Notes: generated by a model from the sequence alone, not told the origin. DNA of 64,000 bases from Streptococcus sanguinis (GCA_013378335.1 CP040556.1:1302001-1366000), one strand, 5' to 3'. Shown: positions 1 through 9,718, numbered from the stretch's first letter. Made by a program: numbers and translations.

Positions 1-45
1 AGCCAGGCGTTTTTCTTGTATTCATCAAGCAACCGTGCTTGACTA

Positions 46-1116
46 TCACTTCCGATACATCTTGACTTGAAGATAGAGGTCGTTGTAGATCCCCAGCCAT
101 TTAGGACCCAACTGCTCATAAACTTCCAGATGTTTCATCGTTTCCTCAGTCGGATAAAAAGCCTCATCTTCCTGGATTTCCTTAGGCAACATGGCCTTGG
201 CAGGAAGATTTGGTGTCGAATAGCCGACATAAAGGGCGTTCTTATAAGCATTTTCCGGTCTCAGCATAAAGTTAATAAATTGATAGGCTGCTTTTTTATT
301 TTTGACGGTTTTTGGAATGACAATATTGTCAAACCAAAGATTGCTGGCTTCTGTTGGCACGACATAGCGCAGGTCTTCATTGGCCTCCAGCATCTGCCGA
401 GCCTCACCAGAAAAGGTCACACCGATAGCTGCATTGTTCTGAATCATGTATCCTTTCATCTCATCGGCCACAATGGCCTTGATATTTGGCGTCAGAGTGT
501 AGAGCTTGTCGACAGCCTCCTGCAACTGATCTGCATCTTTGGAGTTGAGACTATGACCATTCGAGTTCAGACCAATTCCCATGACTTCACGAGCTCCATC
601 AATCATCATGATGGAGTTTTTGTATTCAGGTCGCCAGAGATCATTCCAATGCTCCGGAGCTTTATCAACCATTTTTTCATTGTAGACAATGCCAAGCGTT
701 CCCCAAAAATAAGGAATCGAGTACTGATTTCCAGGATCGAAAGGCTGGTCTAAAAAGTCAGATCCGATATTTTCCAAACCTTTAATCTGGCTATGATCTA
801 GCTTTTCTACCAAGCCTTCCTTCATCATCTTAGCAATCATATATTCACTGGGAATCGCAATGTCGTAGGTTGTGCCGCCCTGCTTTACTTTCGTATACAT
901 GGCTTCATTGGAGTCAAAGGTATCGTACTGGATTTGGACACCAGTTTCCTTGGTAAACTCAGTCAGCAGCTCAGGATCGATATAATCACCCCAGTTGTAA
1001 ATGACCAACTTATCGCTCTCCTTGCTCTGCGTCCGACTTTCGATCTGATAACTGATACCCCACAAGACTATGATAATCAGCAGAATTCCCGCTAAAAATG
1101 AATAGAGCTTTCTCAT
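46..1116 (-). CDS. potD: Spermidine/putrescine ABC transporter, substrate-binding protein PotD
   Basis: 356 aa. It binds polyamines outside the membrane and hands them to PotB/PotC. Residues 5-24 form an N-terminal hydrophobic segment. The mature part opens with VIYNWGDYIDPELL (about residues 38-51), the typical start of PotD/PotF proteins, and the length is normal. I see no lipobox cysteine, so the segment is probably a signal peptide or an uncleaved anchor; that is inference. The start ATG overlaps the potC stop by 4 bases (ATGA), which shows translational coupling. It is the last gene of murB-potABCD. The 45 bases after it at the window edge hold nothing I can identify. Confidence 0.95.
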   Translation of the reverse strand: MRKLYSFLAGILLIIIVLWGISYQIESRTQSKESDKLVIYNWGDYIDPELLTEFTKETGVQIQYDTFDSNEAMYTKVKQGGTTYDIAIPSEYMIAKMMKEGLVEKLDHSQIKGLENIGSDFLDQPFDPGNQYSIPYFWGTLGIVYNEKMVDKAPEHWNDLWRPEYKNSIMMIDGAREVMGIGLNSNGHSLNSKDADQLQEAVDKLYTLTPNIKAIVADEMKGYMIQNNAAIGVTFSGEARQMLEANEDLRYVVPTEASNLWFDNIVIPKTVKNKKAAYQFINFMLRPENAYKNALYVGYSTPNLPAKAMLPKEIQEDEAFYPTEETMKHLEVYEQLGPKWLGIYNDLYLQVKMYRK

Positions 1117-1886
1117 ACAGTCTCCTCCTTCTCACGAGTGATAAAATAATACCCAATTACCAAAGCAATGCTGAAGAGAAAGACCAAGGCTGACAGGGCA
1201 TTGATTTCCAGAGAAATTCCCTGACGAGCACGGGAGTAAATCTCAACAGACAGAGTAGAAAAGCCATTGCCTGTAACAAAGAAGGTCACAGCAAAGTCAT
1301 CTAGCGAATAGGTAAAAGCCATAAAATAGCCAGCGATAATGGCTGGAGTCAGATAAGGCAGCATGATTTCCTTTAGCATTTGCAATTGACTGGCGCCTAG
1401 GTCATAGGCAGCCTTAATCATATCATCATTCATTTCCTTGAGACGCGGAAGAATCATCAGCACCACAATCGGAATAGAAAAGGCTACATGGCTAGCCAGC
1501 ACAGACAGGAAGCCCAGCTGGAATTTTGCAGTGGTAAAGAGAATCAGAAAACTTGCCCCAATCATGACATCCGGTGCCACCATGAGGATATTGTTGATAG
1601 ACAGAAAGGCATCCTGATATTTCTTGCGGGCTTGATAAATATAGATGGCTCCAAAAGTTCCAATCAGAGTCGCAATCAACGAAGATAGGAAAGCCAGAAA
1701 GAAGGTCTGAACCAAAATCAAAATCAGGCGTGAATCCTCAAAGAGATTTTGAAAATGACTAAGACTGAATCCTGTAAAGCGATTCATGTCTTCCCCTGCA
1801 TTAAAGGCATAAGCAATCAGGTAAAAGATGGGGATGTAGAGCACCAAAAAGACAAAGGCTAGATAGAGATTTGCAATTTTTTTCAT
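1113..1886 (-). CDS. potC: Spermidine/putrescine ABC transporter permease PotC
   Basis: 257 aa from the ATG at 1886, which follows an AAGGAGAG ribosome-binding site. The frame stays open up to 1913, but that longer start lacks a site. It is one of the two inner-membrane permeases for polyamine uptake. About six hydrophobic segments are visible, starting with IANLYLAFVFLVLYIPIFYL. The EAA-type loop that contacts the ATPase (AAYDLGASQLQMLKEIMLP) lies near residues 165-185. The gene overlaps both potB and potD by 4 bases. Family and role are well established from the operon. Confidence 0.94.
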   Translation of the reverse strand: MKKIANLYLAFVFLVLYIPIFYLIAYAFNAGEDMNRFTGFSLSHFQNLFEDSRLILILVQTFFLAFLSSLIATLIGTFGAIYIYQARKKYQDAFLSINNILMVAPDVMIGASFLILFTTAKFQLGFLSVLASHVAFSIPIVVLMILPRLKEMNDDMIKAAYDLGASQLQMLKEIMLPYLTPAIIAGYFMAFTYSLDDFAVTFFVTGNGFSTLSVEIYSRARQGISLEINALSALVFLFSIALVIGYYFITREKEETV

Positions 1887-2689
1887 TGCTCTCTCCTTTC
1901 CTTTGTTGCCCACATGGTAAAGAGCATAGCAACAATCAGCACCACTCCGATAGTAGAGCCCATGCCCCAGTTTTGAGTAGTCAGGAAGTGCTGCTCAATG
2001 GCAGTTCCCAGAGTAATTACTCGATTACCCCCGATTAAGCGGACCAGCATGAAGAGGCTGAGACTAGGGATAAAGACTGACTGCACTCCACTTCTGACAC
2101 CATTCAATGACAAAGGGAAAACAACCCGACGGAAAGTCTCCCAGCGATTAGCTCCCAAGTCATAACTGGCATTGATAAGATTAGGATCCAAATCATCCAG
2201 AACGTTGAAAATGGGCAGAATCATAAAAGGCAGCTCGATGTAGCTAGCTACAAAGATAAATGAAAAGTCCGTAAAGAGAATCTGTTGAGGTCCTACTCCG
2301 ATAAAAGTCAAGAATTGATTGATTGAGCCATTCTGACCAAAGATACCAATGAAAGCATAAGCTTTGAGCAGGAGATTGATCCAGGTCGGCAGGACAATTA
2401 GCATTAGCCAGAGCTGCTTGTGCTTGAGCTGAGTCAAAAAGAAGGCGGTCGGATAGGAAATCAGCAGGGTTACAACAGTAATAATTCCGGCATAAAGGAT
2501 CGAATTCAGACTTATCTTGAGATAGGTCCAGTTCTGCGATGTAAAGTAGGTCTGGTAATTTTCCAGCGTAAACTGCCCTTCAATGTTAAAGAAGGATGTC
2601 CAGATAATCATAACAACAGGTGCCAGTACAAAGAGGAAAATCCAGAGCAGGTAGGGCAAGAGAAAAAGATTAGAGGTTGTTTTCTTCAT
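1883..2689 (-). CDS. potB: Spermidine/putrescine ABC transporter permease PotB
   Basis: 268 aa from the ATG at 2689, preceded by a GAGGAA site; the longer open frame to 2710 begins inside potA without a site. It pairs with PotC to form the polyamine channel. There are six predicted membrane segments, the first being [20 protein letters not shown]. The EAA-like loop [19 protein letters not shown] lies about two thirds along the protein. The start overlaps the 3' end of potA by 20 bases, so the two are probably translationally coupled. Confidence 0.94.
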   Translation of the reverse strand: MKKTTSNLFLLPYLLWIFLFVLAPVVMIIWTSFFNIEGQFTLENYQTYFTSQNWTYLKISLNSILYAGIITVVTLLISYPTAFFLTQLKHKQLWLMLIVLPTWINLLLKAYAFIGIFGQNGSINQFLTFIGVGPQQILFTDFSFIFVASYIELPFMILPIFNVLDDLDPNLINASYDLGANRWETFRRVVFPLSLNGVRSGVQSVFIPSLSLFMLVRLIGGNRVITLGTAIEQHFLTTQNWGMGSTIGVVLIVAMLFTMWATKERREQ

Positions 2690-3835
2690 CGCGTTCCTCC
2701 TCAATGGCATTGATCAGACCCGCTTCTTGCTCTTCTACTTCAACATATTCTTCGATACGGGCATCGAATTCTTCTTCAGTTTCATTGAGACGCATGATAT
2801 GGATATCTTCAGGCTCGAAATGCAGACCAATTTCTTCACCAACAATCGCCTTGCGAGTCGAGTGAATCATCCATTCATTGCCCAGTTCATCATAAGCAAT
2901 AATCTCATAGTGAACGCCACGGAAAAGCTGGGTATCAACTTTAACCTGCAGCTTTCCTTCTTCTGGCAGAGTAATCCGCAAATCCTCCGGCCGAATCACC
3001 ACTTCAACAGCTTCATTTGGGCGCATCCCACCATCTACTGCTTCAAAACGCTTACCGTTGAACTCAACCAGATAGTCCTCAATCATCTTACCAGGCAGAA
3101 TATTGGACTCGCCAATGAAGGTTGCAACAAAGTGATTAATAGGCTCGTCATAAATATCGACAGGTGTTCCCGACTGAACAATCTCGCCATCATTCATAAC
3201 GAAAATCCAGTCGCTCATAGCTAGGGCTTCCTCTTGGTCGTGCGTGACAAAGACAAAGGTAATACCCAGACGCTGCTGCAATTCCCGCAGCTCATACTGC
3301 ATGTCCGTGCGCAGCTTCAAATCCAGAGCAGACAGCGGCTCATCCAGCAAAACAACCCGCGGCTGATTAATGATCGCCCGCGCGATGGCTACACGCTGGC
3401 GCTGACCGCCCGACAGTTTGCGAATAGAACGGCGCTCAAAGCCTTCCAGCTGAACCATTTTCAGTACTTCAGCAACCCGCTCTTGAATTTCTTTTTTATC
3501 AACCTTGCGCAGACGCAGTGGAAAGGCTACATTTTCAAAAACATTCATATGCGGAAACAGTGCATAGGACTGAAAAACCGTGTGGACGTCTCGTTTATTA
3601 GTGGGAATATCATTGATGCGGACGCCATCAAGAAAAATATCCCCGTCTGTCGCGTCCAAAAGACCAGCAATAATGTTCAGAATCGTTGATTTTCCAGAGC
3701 CGGAAGAGCCCAGCAAAGTATAGAACTTTCCTTCTTCCAACTCGAAATTAATATCTTTCAGAACGACAGTATTATTATCTTCAAAAACTTTTGAAACGTT
3801 TTTAAACTCGATAATTGGTTTTTTTCAATTGGCAT
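2670..3835 (-). CDS. potA: Spermidine/putrescine ABC transporter ATPase PotA, apparent frameshift at codons 5-6
   Basis: ATP-binding subunit that drives polyamine uptake. The ABC core is intact: Walker [12 protein letters not shown], signature LSGGQRQR, Walker [13 protein letters not shown] and the H-loop [11 protein letters not shown], followed by a TOBE-like C-terminal region. Starts inside the core, such as TTG at 3740, would remove the first beta strands. The natural start is ATG at 3835, behind AAGAAGGA. From there the frame breaks in a run of 7 A (T on the plus strand, 3819-3825). With 8 A it would read [19 protein letters not shown] straight into the ABC domain. In the present sequence that frame meets TGA just upstream. 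This is either a one-base sequence error or a real lesion. Confidence 0.9.
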
Positions 3836-4007
3836 AAATTCCTTCTTTCTCGTATTAACAGATTAAGGGTTCTGTCAGACCGCTGCTACCTCGTGAGGGC
3901 TGTAAAGGCCTTTATAAATTCCGTGTCGATAGGCTTTCACCCCCTTACTAAGTTGCAGCCAGCTGCAGTTCCTTATCCAGCATACTTCTACTGGAAACCA
4001 ATCTGTC
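3836..4007. other. 172-bp spacer inside the murB-pot operon, function unknown
   Basis: Non-coding gap between murB and potA, both on the minus strand. The other pot genes overlap or nearly touch, so the spacing is unusual. I see no convincing terminator or start-linked ORF. The stretch AAAGGCC...GCCCTCAC gives some potential secondary structure on the minus strand. A processed leader or weak promoter for potA is possible but not shown. Confidence 0.35.
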
Positions 4008-4913
4008 TTACAGAGATTCACCAATGATGCGGACTTCGCGCTCCAGAGTAATACCTGAATTTTCCCGCACCCTTTCAATCACATGAGCAATAAGATTTTC
4101 GTAATCTTGGGCCGTTCCTTTAGCAACGTTAATCATAAAGCCGGCATGTTTCTCAGATACTTCTACACCACCGATACGATGCCCCTTGAGGCCTGCTTCA
4201 CCAATCAGCTGACCAGCAAAGTGACCCAAAGGACGCTTGAAAACAGAGCCGCAGGACGGATATTCCAAAGGCTGCTTGAGCTCCCGCAGATGGGTTAAGC
4301 GCTCCATTTCCTGACGAATAGTTCTGTGAATACCAGGCGAAAGAGCAAACTTAGCAGAAATAACAATATCGCCTGTTTCCTGGACTAGTGAGTGACGATA
4401 GCCAAACTTCATGTCCCGAACGTCCAGCGTTTTGACTTGCCCCTGAGGAGTCAGAACCTTGCAAGATACCAAGACATGAGCAATCTCGCCGCCATAAGCC
4501 CCAGCGTTCATAAAGACAGCTCCGCCAACGCTGCCAGGAATACCACAAGCGAACTCAAAGCCAGTCAGACTATTCTGCAGGGCAATATGGGTAGTCTGAA
4601 TAAGATTAGCTCCAGCTTCTGCCTCAATCATATAGCCATCTACCGCAACATTGTTGAGTTTGTCAAACAGAATAACGAAACCTCGGATACCACCGTCTCG
4701 CACAATAATATTACTGGCATTTCCCAGCACCATCCAAGGAATGTCTTCTTGATTGGCAAAATTAACAATGCGAGCTAGCTCATAACGATTGCGGGGGAAA
4801 ACTAAGAAATCGGCTGCGCCCCCGACCTTTGTGTAGGTGTATTGACTCAAAGGCTCATTGAAGCGAATGTCGATTCCTTCTAATTCGGTTTTTAATTTTT
4901 CTAGTTTTTGCAT
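4008..4913 (-). CDS. murB: UDP-N-acetylenolpyruvoylglucosamine reductase MurB
   Basis: 301 aa, the usual length for the shorter MurB type. It reduces the enolpyruvyl group to give UDP-MurNAc, the second step of peptidoglycan precursor synthesis in the cytoplasm, using FAD and NADPH. The FAD-binding region [15 protein letters not shown] is near residues 27-41, [20 protein letters not shown] near 125-145, and the substrate-domain motif [11 protein letters not shown] near 218-228. It is the first gene of the cluster with potABCD, an arrangement known in streptococci. Confidence 0.96.
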   Translation of the reverse strand: MQKLEKLKTELEGIDIRFNEPLSQYTYTKVGGAADFLVFPRNRYELARIVNFANQEDIPWMVLGNASNIIVRDGGIRGFVILFDKLNNVAVDGYMIEAEAGANLIQTTHIALQNSLTGFEFACGIPGSVGGAVFMNAGAYGGEIAHVLVSCKVLTPQGQVKTLDVRDMKFGYRHSLVQETGDIVISAKFALSPGIHRTIRQEMERLTHLRELKQPLEYPSCGSVFKRPLGHFAGQLIGEAGLKGHRIGGVEVSEKHAGFMINVAKGTAQDYENLIAHVIERVRENSGITLEREVRIIGESL

Positions 4914-4980
4914 GCTTTTCTCTCTTTTATGTAAACAAAATACACTCTATTATATCAAAAATCTATGGCATTTACGATAG

Positions 4981-5015
4981 ATTAAAAAGAAAAAGCTGAG
5001 AAAGGTCAGCTTTTT
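4981..5015 (-). terminator. Rho-independent terminator after the 35-codon ORF
   Basis: A 10-bp perfect stem (AAAAAGCTGA/TCAGCTTTTT) with a 6-nt loop. On the minus strand it is followed by a T-rich tract. It lies directly downstream of the small ORF at 5021-5128. Confidence 0.7.
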
Positions 5016-5020
5016 AATGC

Positions 5021-5128
5021 TTATAATTGTCTAGTAGCAAATCGCTTTGTTTGAGTAGAAAGAGCATTCCTGATAGCACCGAAAGCTCCAGCTCCACTCG
5101 CCAGAGCCTGTAATTCTAAATGTTCCAT
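5021..5128 (-). CDS. Small ORF of 35 codons, unknown function (candidate peptide)
   Basis: ATG at 5128 to TAA at 5021. The product starts MEHLELQALASGAGAFGAIR, has an alanine/glycine-rich middle and ends in a basic tail (KRFATRQL). A candidate extended -10 (TGCTATTAT, minus strand near 5160-5168) lies upstream and a good terminator directly downstream, so a short independent transcript is plausible. The Shine-Dalgarno is weak (AGGA about 12 nt before ATG). It could be a secreted or membrane-active peptide, a bacteriocin remnant, or just part of a small RNA. I do not recognise the family. Confidence 0.35.
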   Translation of the reverse strand: MEHLELQALASGAGAFGAIRNALSTQTKRFATRQL

Positions 5129-5223
5129 AAAGTGAATTATCCTACTTTAAGCTAGCCCTATAATAGCACAGTTAGGTATAAAAAGATAGGGATATCAACT
5201 CCTTCTATTATGCACGTTCCTAG

Positions 5224-5256
5224 AAAAGAAAAAAGAGGCTCATAGAAAACCTCTTG
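5224..5256 (-). terminator. Terminator of hom-thrB
   Basis: Minus-strand hairpin AAGAGG/CCTCTT with an 11-nt loop, followed by TTTTCTTTTC, directly after the thrB stop codon. Confidence 0.75.
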
Positions 5257-5261
5257 ATGAT

Positions 5262-6128
5262 TTATTTTTCTACTCGGACACCCTCTGTGTCTACCTGAAG
5301 CTGGAAGATTTGCCCCTTGAAATTCTGTTTTTGCAAAAGATGGTAAATCTTCTCTGTCTTGTTCTTAGGTGATAAGACCATAACGGTCGGACCCGCTCCT
5401 GAGATATAGGTTGCATAAGATCCATTTTTTCTGGCCAAGAACTTAATATCTGAAAATTCCTTGATCAAAGGCTGCCGGTATTTTTCATGGAACAAATCTG
5501 ACTCAATAGCTCGACCAGCGATTTTCATATCACCTTTTAAAAGAGCAGCAATCGCAACATTGGCAATGGAGCTGGCCGCCACAGCTTCTTTATATGAAAG
5601 GCGATTCGGCAAGACCCTACGACTCTCGACCGTCCGAAGCTCATAGTCTGGGATATAAGCGATGAAGTCGGCTTCTGGAAAATCCGACACCACAGCGGAT
5701 ACCTGATTTCTAGATGAACTAGATACCACAAAATTACCATAAATAGCTGGCGCAACATTGTCAGGATGGCCTTCAATCTTTGTAGCGATTTTTAGCTTCT
5801 GATAATCCGACAAATTAAGGTGAGCCAGCTGGTTGGCCAATTCAATACCAGCCACAATGACCGAGCTAGAAGACCCAAGTCCGCGAGCCAATGGAATATC
5901 ACTGGTCATTTTCAAACGGCGTGGCTGAATATCTGGTGCCAACTGCAGGGCAATCTTAACCAATAGATTGCGCCGATCCTTAGGAATTCTCGGATTGAGG
6001 TCATGCTCAATCATCCACTCCTGACTTTCTTCCAAGACTTCAATTTCCAGATATTTTGACAGAGCTACCCCAACGGAGTCAAAGCCAGGACCGATATTGG
6101 CACTGGTCGCCGGTACAATAATTTTCAT
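5262..6128 (-). CDS. thrB: Homoserine kinase ThrB
   Basis: 288 aa GHMP-family kinase. It phosphorylates L-homoserine with ATP, the penultimate step of threonine synthesis. The N-terminal [19 protein letters not shown] (residues 5-23), the ATP-binding [20 protein letters not shown] (about residues 80-100) and the C-terminal [11 protein letters not shown] are the three GHMP motifs. The gene starts one base after the hom stop, so the two form a tight operon that a terminator closes. Length and motifs are complete. Confidence 0.96.
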   Translation of the reverse strand: MKIIVPATSANIGPGFDSVGVALSKYLEIEVLEESQEWMIEHDLNPRIPKDRRNLLVKIALQLAPDIQPRRLKMTSDIPLARGLGSSSSVIVAGIELANQLAHLNLSDYQKLKIATKIEGHPDNVAPAIYGNFVVSSSSRNQVSAVVSDFPEADFIAYIPDYELRTVESRRVLPNRLSYKEAVAASSIANVAIAALLKGDMKIAGRAIESDLFHEKYRQPLIKEFSDIKFLARKNGSYATYISGAGPTVMVLSPKNKTEKIYHLLQKQNFKGQIFQLQVDTEGVRVEK

Positions 6129-6129
6129 C

Positions 6130-7416
6130 TTAATCTCCTAGTACTTTGAAGGTATTGAGCAAGTCGAACTCAGCAACTTCTTTTAGCTTAGCAGTGACAT
6201 TTTCCAGCTGCGTCTTGCTGACAGCATGGGTAATAATCACTACGCGAGCCTTCTCACCATCTGTACCTTCCTGCAGAATCTGCTTAAAGGAAACATCCTC
6301 AGCATTGAAAATCTCAGCTAAATGCAGAACTTGACCTTTAGAGTCAGGTGCCAAGATAGAGAAGTAATAGCTGCTCTTCACATCTTCTGGCTTAGCCAGC
6401 ACTAACTCACGGCTGAATTCATTAAAGGCTTTGCCGACTGTCCCTTCATTCAAACGGCGGCTGATACGGACAATATCTGCCACAACACTAGTTGCAGTTG
6501 GTTTTTGGCCAGCTCCCGGTCCGTAGTACATGGATTCTCCGATACCGATGGATTCGACAAAGACAGCATTCATCACCCCATTGACACTAGCCAGCGGATG
6601 CGCTTTTGGCAGAAATGTTGGAGCTACTTCTGCTGCGATTCCTGATGGCGTTTCTTCAATAGAACCAACCAGCTTAACTACATAGCCCAGATCTTGAGCA
6701 ACAGCCACGTCTTCTGGTGTGATATGACGAATTCCCTGATGACCCACATCTTCAAATTTAACATTCATACCAAAAGCGAACTGGCTAAGAATGACCATCT
6801 TGTAAGCCGCATCAATGCCATCTACATCATTGGTTGGATCGCTTTCAGCAAAGCCAAGACGCTGTGCTTCAGCAAGCGCATCTTCATAAGACCAGCCCTC
6901 TTCTACCATCTTGGTCATCATAAAGTTAGAGGTTCCATTGACCACACCTAGGATACGGGTGATTTTGTCAGAAGCCAGCGAATTAACCAAGGTACGGAGG
7001 ATTGGAATCCCACCGGCAACAGCTGCTTCATAATAGAGAGCTACATTTTGATTTTGAGCAATTTCCAGCAACTCTACTCCGTGAACAGCCAGCAAGTCCT
7101 TATTGGCCGTTACCACATGTTTGCCAGCTTCAAGAGCACGAGTGATGAACGTTTTCGCTGGCTCAATCCGCCCCATCAATTCTACAACGATGGTAATCTC
7201 AGAATCCTTCAGAATTTCTTCAACATTTGTAACAAAGTTAAAGTCATTTCCAGCTGCTAAAAGACGCTCTTTTTCAGCATCGTCTTTTACCAATACTTTA
7301 GCAACCTCAATCTCTGAATGAGCTGCTTGAACGATTTTTTCTCCATTTTCCTTCAGCAAAAAAGGCACACCGCTGGCCACTGTTCCAAAACCAAGTAAAG
7401 CTATTTTAATAGACAT
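6130..7416 (-). CDS. hom: Homoserine dehydrogenase
   Basis: 428 aa from the ATG at 7416, preceded by CAAGGAGTG; the open frame runs to 7452 but the product should begin [17 protein letters not shown]. It reduces aspartate semialdehyde to homoserine with NAD(P)H, the branch point to threonine and methionine. The Rossmann motif GFGTVASG is at residues 9-16. The catalytic domain holds [11 protein letters not shown] and [21 protein letters not shown]-terminal ACT domain ([21 protein letters not shown] onward, about 350-428) suggests feedback control by threonine; that is family knowledge. Confidence 0.96.
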   Translation of the reverse strand: MSIKIALLGFGTVASGVPFLLKENGEKIVQAAHSEIEVAKVLVKDDAEKERLLAAGNDFNFVTNVEEILKDSEITIVVELMGRIEPAKTFITRALEAGKHVVTANKDLLAVHGVELLEIAQNQNVALYYEAAVAGGIPILRTLVNSLASDKITRILGVVNGTSNFMMTKMVEEGWSYEDALAEAQRLGFAESDPTNDVDGIDAAYKMVILSQFAFGMNVKFEDVGHQGIRHITPEDVAVAQDLGYVVKLVGSIEETPSGIAAEVAPTFLPKAHPLASVNGVMNAVFVESIGIGESMYYGPGAGQKPTATSVVADIVRISRRLNEGTVGKAFNEFSRELVLAKPEDVKSSYYFSILAPDSKGQVLHLAEIFNAEDVSFKQILQEGTDGEKARVVIITHAVSKTQLENVTAKLKEVAEFDLLNTFKVLGD

Positions 7417-7555
7417 GAAGCACTCCTTGAAAATTTCTAGTATAGAAAACATTATAACAAAATTATAAAAAAATGCCTACAAAACTACCTCTTTATTTGT
7501 TATAATAGATGTAAAATTCCGCAAGGAATAGCAATTTATTTTCAAAGGAGATACT

Positions 7556-8521
7556 ATGACAGGAAAACACCGCGGAAATCGCATGCAGCAACGCAAGGCA
7601 AAGAAAAGGGCTATTTTACTGGCCGTGACGAGTCTAGTTCTTCTTCTCGTCCTGATCGTGGGTGGAGTTTATTCATTAGCTCAGTTAGGCAAGATCCACA
7701 ATCAAGAAGAAGCGAATAATGTATCCATTAATCAGGCTACTAACTCTTCAAAGGCATCGTCAGAACCAATCAGGGATAATAATACAACTTCGGATAGCGA
7801 TAATAAAGACAAGGTCAAATGGGTTAAGCAAGACCAGCCAGTCCAAGTTCCTATCTTGATGTATCATGCCATTCACGTCATGGATCCATCAGAAGCAGCT
7901 AATGCCGGTTTGATTGTAGATCCAGCTACATTTGAAAGTCATCTAAAAGCTTTGAAAGACGCAGGATACTACCCTCTGACACCAGCTGAAGCATACAAAG
8001 TCCTGACGGAGAATGTCCTGCCAGAAAATAAAAAAGTCGTCTGGCTGACCTTCGATGATAGTTTAAAGGATTTCTACACTAATGCCTTCCCACTTCTCCA
8101 GAAATATGACATGAAAGCAACCAATAATGTCATTACTGGATTTGTTCAAGCAGGACGCGAAGATATGCTGACGCTAGATGAGATAAAGGAAATGAAGGAC
8201 AAAGGCATGTCCTTTGAAGACCACACCGTCAACCATCCCGACCTCTCAGCAACGACAGAAGACCAACAAAAAATTGAGTTAAAAGACTCCAAGTCTTACT
8301 TAGACAAAAATCTGTCTCAAACCACAACAACCGTTGCCTATCCATCTGGACGATACAGTGATGCAACCTTGCAGATTGCTGAAAGCCTTGGCTACAAGAT
8401 GGGACTGACAACCAATAACGGTCTAGCTTCCCTATCCAACGGCTTGCTCACACTCAATCGCGTTCGTGTTAATCCAACCACTACTGCAGAAGACCTGCTA
8501 AATGAAATCGCAACAAACTAA
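7556..8521 (+). CDS. Membrane-anchored polysaccharide deacetylase (NodB domain)
   Basis: 321 aa. It has a short basic cytoplasmic tail, a membrane helix at about residues 19-41, a Ser/Thr/Asn-rich linker to about residue 90, and a NodB homology domain from about 98. Motif 1 TFDD (165-168) and the metal-binding HTVNHP (His223, His227) are present. Carbohydrate esterase family 4 enzymes remove N-acetyl groups from peptidoglycan or surface glycans, so a cell-envelope role is likely; the substrate is inferred only. The start is supported by AAAGGAG 8 nt upstream. It is divergent from hom, with a TATAAT box at 7501, and has its own terminator. Confidence 0.88.
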   Translation: MTGKHRGNRMQQRKAKKRAILLAVTSLVLLLVLIVGGVYSLAQLGKIHNQEEANNVSINQATNSSKASSEPIRDNNTTSDSDNKDKVKWVKQDQPVQVPILMYHAIHVMDPSEAANAGLIVDPATFESHLKALKDAGYYPLTPAEAYKVLTENVLPENKKVVWLTFDDSLKDFYTNAFPLLQKYDMKATNNVITGFVQAGREDMLTLDEIKEMKDKGMSFEDHTVNHPDLSATTEDQQKIELKDSKSYLDKNLSQTTTTVAYPSGRYSDATLQIAESLGYKMGLTTNNGLASLSNGLLTLNRVRVNPTTTAEDLLNEIATN

Positions 8522-8525
8522 TCTT

Positions 8526-8557
8526 AAAAAGCCCGCTTCAGACGAAGCAGGCTTTTT
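8526..8557 (+). terminator. Terminator of the deacetylase gene
   Basis: Hairpin AAAAAGCCCGCTTC/GAAGCAGGCTTTTT with loop AGAC, 5 bases after the stop codon. Confidence 0.85.
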
Positions 8558-8595
8558 CAATCCCTATGATTATAACTTCTTTCAATCACCAAAAA

Positions 8596-8754
8596 GAGGC
8601 TGGGACAAAAAGATTTCAATTTTTAAAAATCTTAATTATTAAGCCCTTCAAACCTATAATTAAATGCGAAAAGCGAACAAAGCAGAATTCTGATTACCAG
8701 AAAACTAGTTTTGTTCGCTTTTTATATTTGAGGTTGGACTTTTGTCCCAGCCTC
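8596..8754. repeat. Palindromic intergenic repeat, copy A (159 bp)
   Basis: The ends are perfect 15-bp inverted repeats (GAGGCTGGGACAAAA at 8596-8610 and its complement at 8740-8754). Nested inside is a second inverted repeat built on AAAGCGAACAAA/TTTGTTCGCTTT. It lies between convergent genes. A diverged copy in the opposite orientation is at 29749-29904. The transcript should fold into a long hairpin and could terminate the nucleoside operon. No protein is encoded. It resembles a non-autonomous mobile repeat, which I infer from structure and copy number. Confidence 0.8.
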
Positions 8755-8760
8755 GAAGAT

Positions 8761-9717
8761 TTATTTAGACTTGATATAGTTGATACCATCCGCTTTCGGA
8801 GCAACAGCTTTACCGAAGAATGCCGCAAGGACTACAATCGTCAATACGTAAGGTGCAATCTGCAGATAAACCGTTGGAACACTTGAAAGCAATGGCAACT
8901 GGTTCCCGATAACTGCCAAACTTTGGGAAGCTCCAAAGAAGAGACTCGCCAACATGGCACCAATAGGACTCCATTTACCAAAAATCATAGCTGCCAAGGC
9001 GATAAATCCTGGACCTACGATAGTTGTCACAGCAAAGTTAACAGAGATTGACTGAGCATAAATAGCTCCACCAATACCACCGAGTAAACCAGAAATCATG
9101 ACACCGCAATAACGCATGAGGTAAACATTGATTCCCAAGGTATCTGCAGCTTGCGGATGCTCTCCGACTGAGCGAAGACGCAGTCCAAATTTAGTCTTAA
9201 ACATGACAAACCAAGCAAGGAAAGAGAAAGCAATGGCAAGATAACCAACCAAGCTTGTATGCTTGAAGAAAATGTCTCCCAAGACTGGAATATCAGACAG
9301 GACAGGGAAATTAAATTTCCCGAATGAACGCTGAATATTATCCGTTTGTCCCTTGTTATAAATAGCTTTAACAAGGAAAATTGCCAAGGCTGGTGCCAGT
9401 AAGTTCAGCACTGTACCACTCACAACATGGTCCGCACGGAAGGTAATGGTCGCAACAGCATGGATAAGAGAGAAGACAACTCCGACCAAACCAGCAGCAA
9501 GCAATGACAGCCATGGAGTCGCGCTACCCAAACTCTTCTCGAAAGTCAAGTTAAAGAGAACGCCTGTAAAAGCTCCCATTACCATGATGCCTTCCAAGCC
9601 AACATTAACAACACCAGCGTGCTCAGAGTAGGCTCCGCCAATACTTGTGAAAATCAAGGGAGCCGCATAAATCAGCATAGATGATACTAATAAACCTAAT
9701 ACCGTTACAATATTCAT
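8761..9717 (-). CDS. Nucleoside ABC transporter permease (second permease)
   Basis: 318 aa. It is an inner-membrane permease of the branched-chain/ribose-type superfamily (BPD_transp_2), with about eight to ten hydrophobic segments. The N-terminal motif GGAYSEHAGVVNVGLEGIMVMGAF is typical of nucleoside permeases of the RnsD/NupQ/NupC kind. It begins one base after the stop of the first permease and is the last gene of the operon. With the upstream BMP lipoprotein and duplicated-cassette ATPase it forms a purine/pyrimidine nucleoside importer; substrate specificity is inferred from the pdp, deoC and cdd neighbours. Confidence 0.9.
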   Translation of the reverse strand: MNIVTVLGLLVSSMLIYAAPLIFTSIGGAYSEHAGVVNVGLEGIMVMGAFTGVLFNLTFEKSLGSATPWLSLLAAGLVGVVFSLIHAVATITFRADHVVSGTVLNLLAPALAIFLVKAIYNKGQTDNIQRSFGKFNFPVLSDIPVLGDIFFKHTSLVGYLAIAFSFLAWFVMFKTKFGLRLRSVGEHPQAADTLGINVYLMRYCGVMISGLLGGIGGAIYAQSISVNFAVTTIVGPGFIALAAMIFGKWSPIGAMLASLFFGASQSLAVIGNQLPLLSSVPTVYLQIAPYVLTIVVLAAFFGKAVAPKADGINYIKSK

Positions 9718-9718
9718 C

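Noticed and set aside
67..753. 228-codon plus-strand open frame opposite potD
   Set aside because: Lies fully inside potD on the other strand, has no ribosome-binding site and no recognisable domain; potD is certain.
3875..4078. 67-codon minus-strand frame across the murB end and spacer
   Set aside because: Overlaps the conserved murB C-terminus in another frame; no start context; composition not protein-like.
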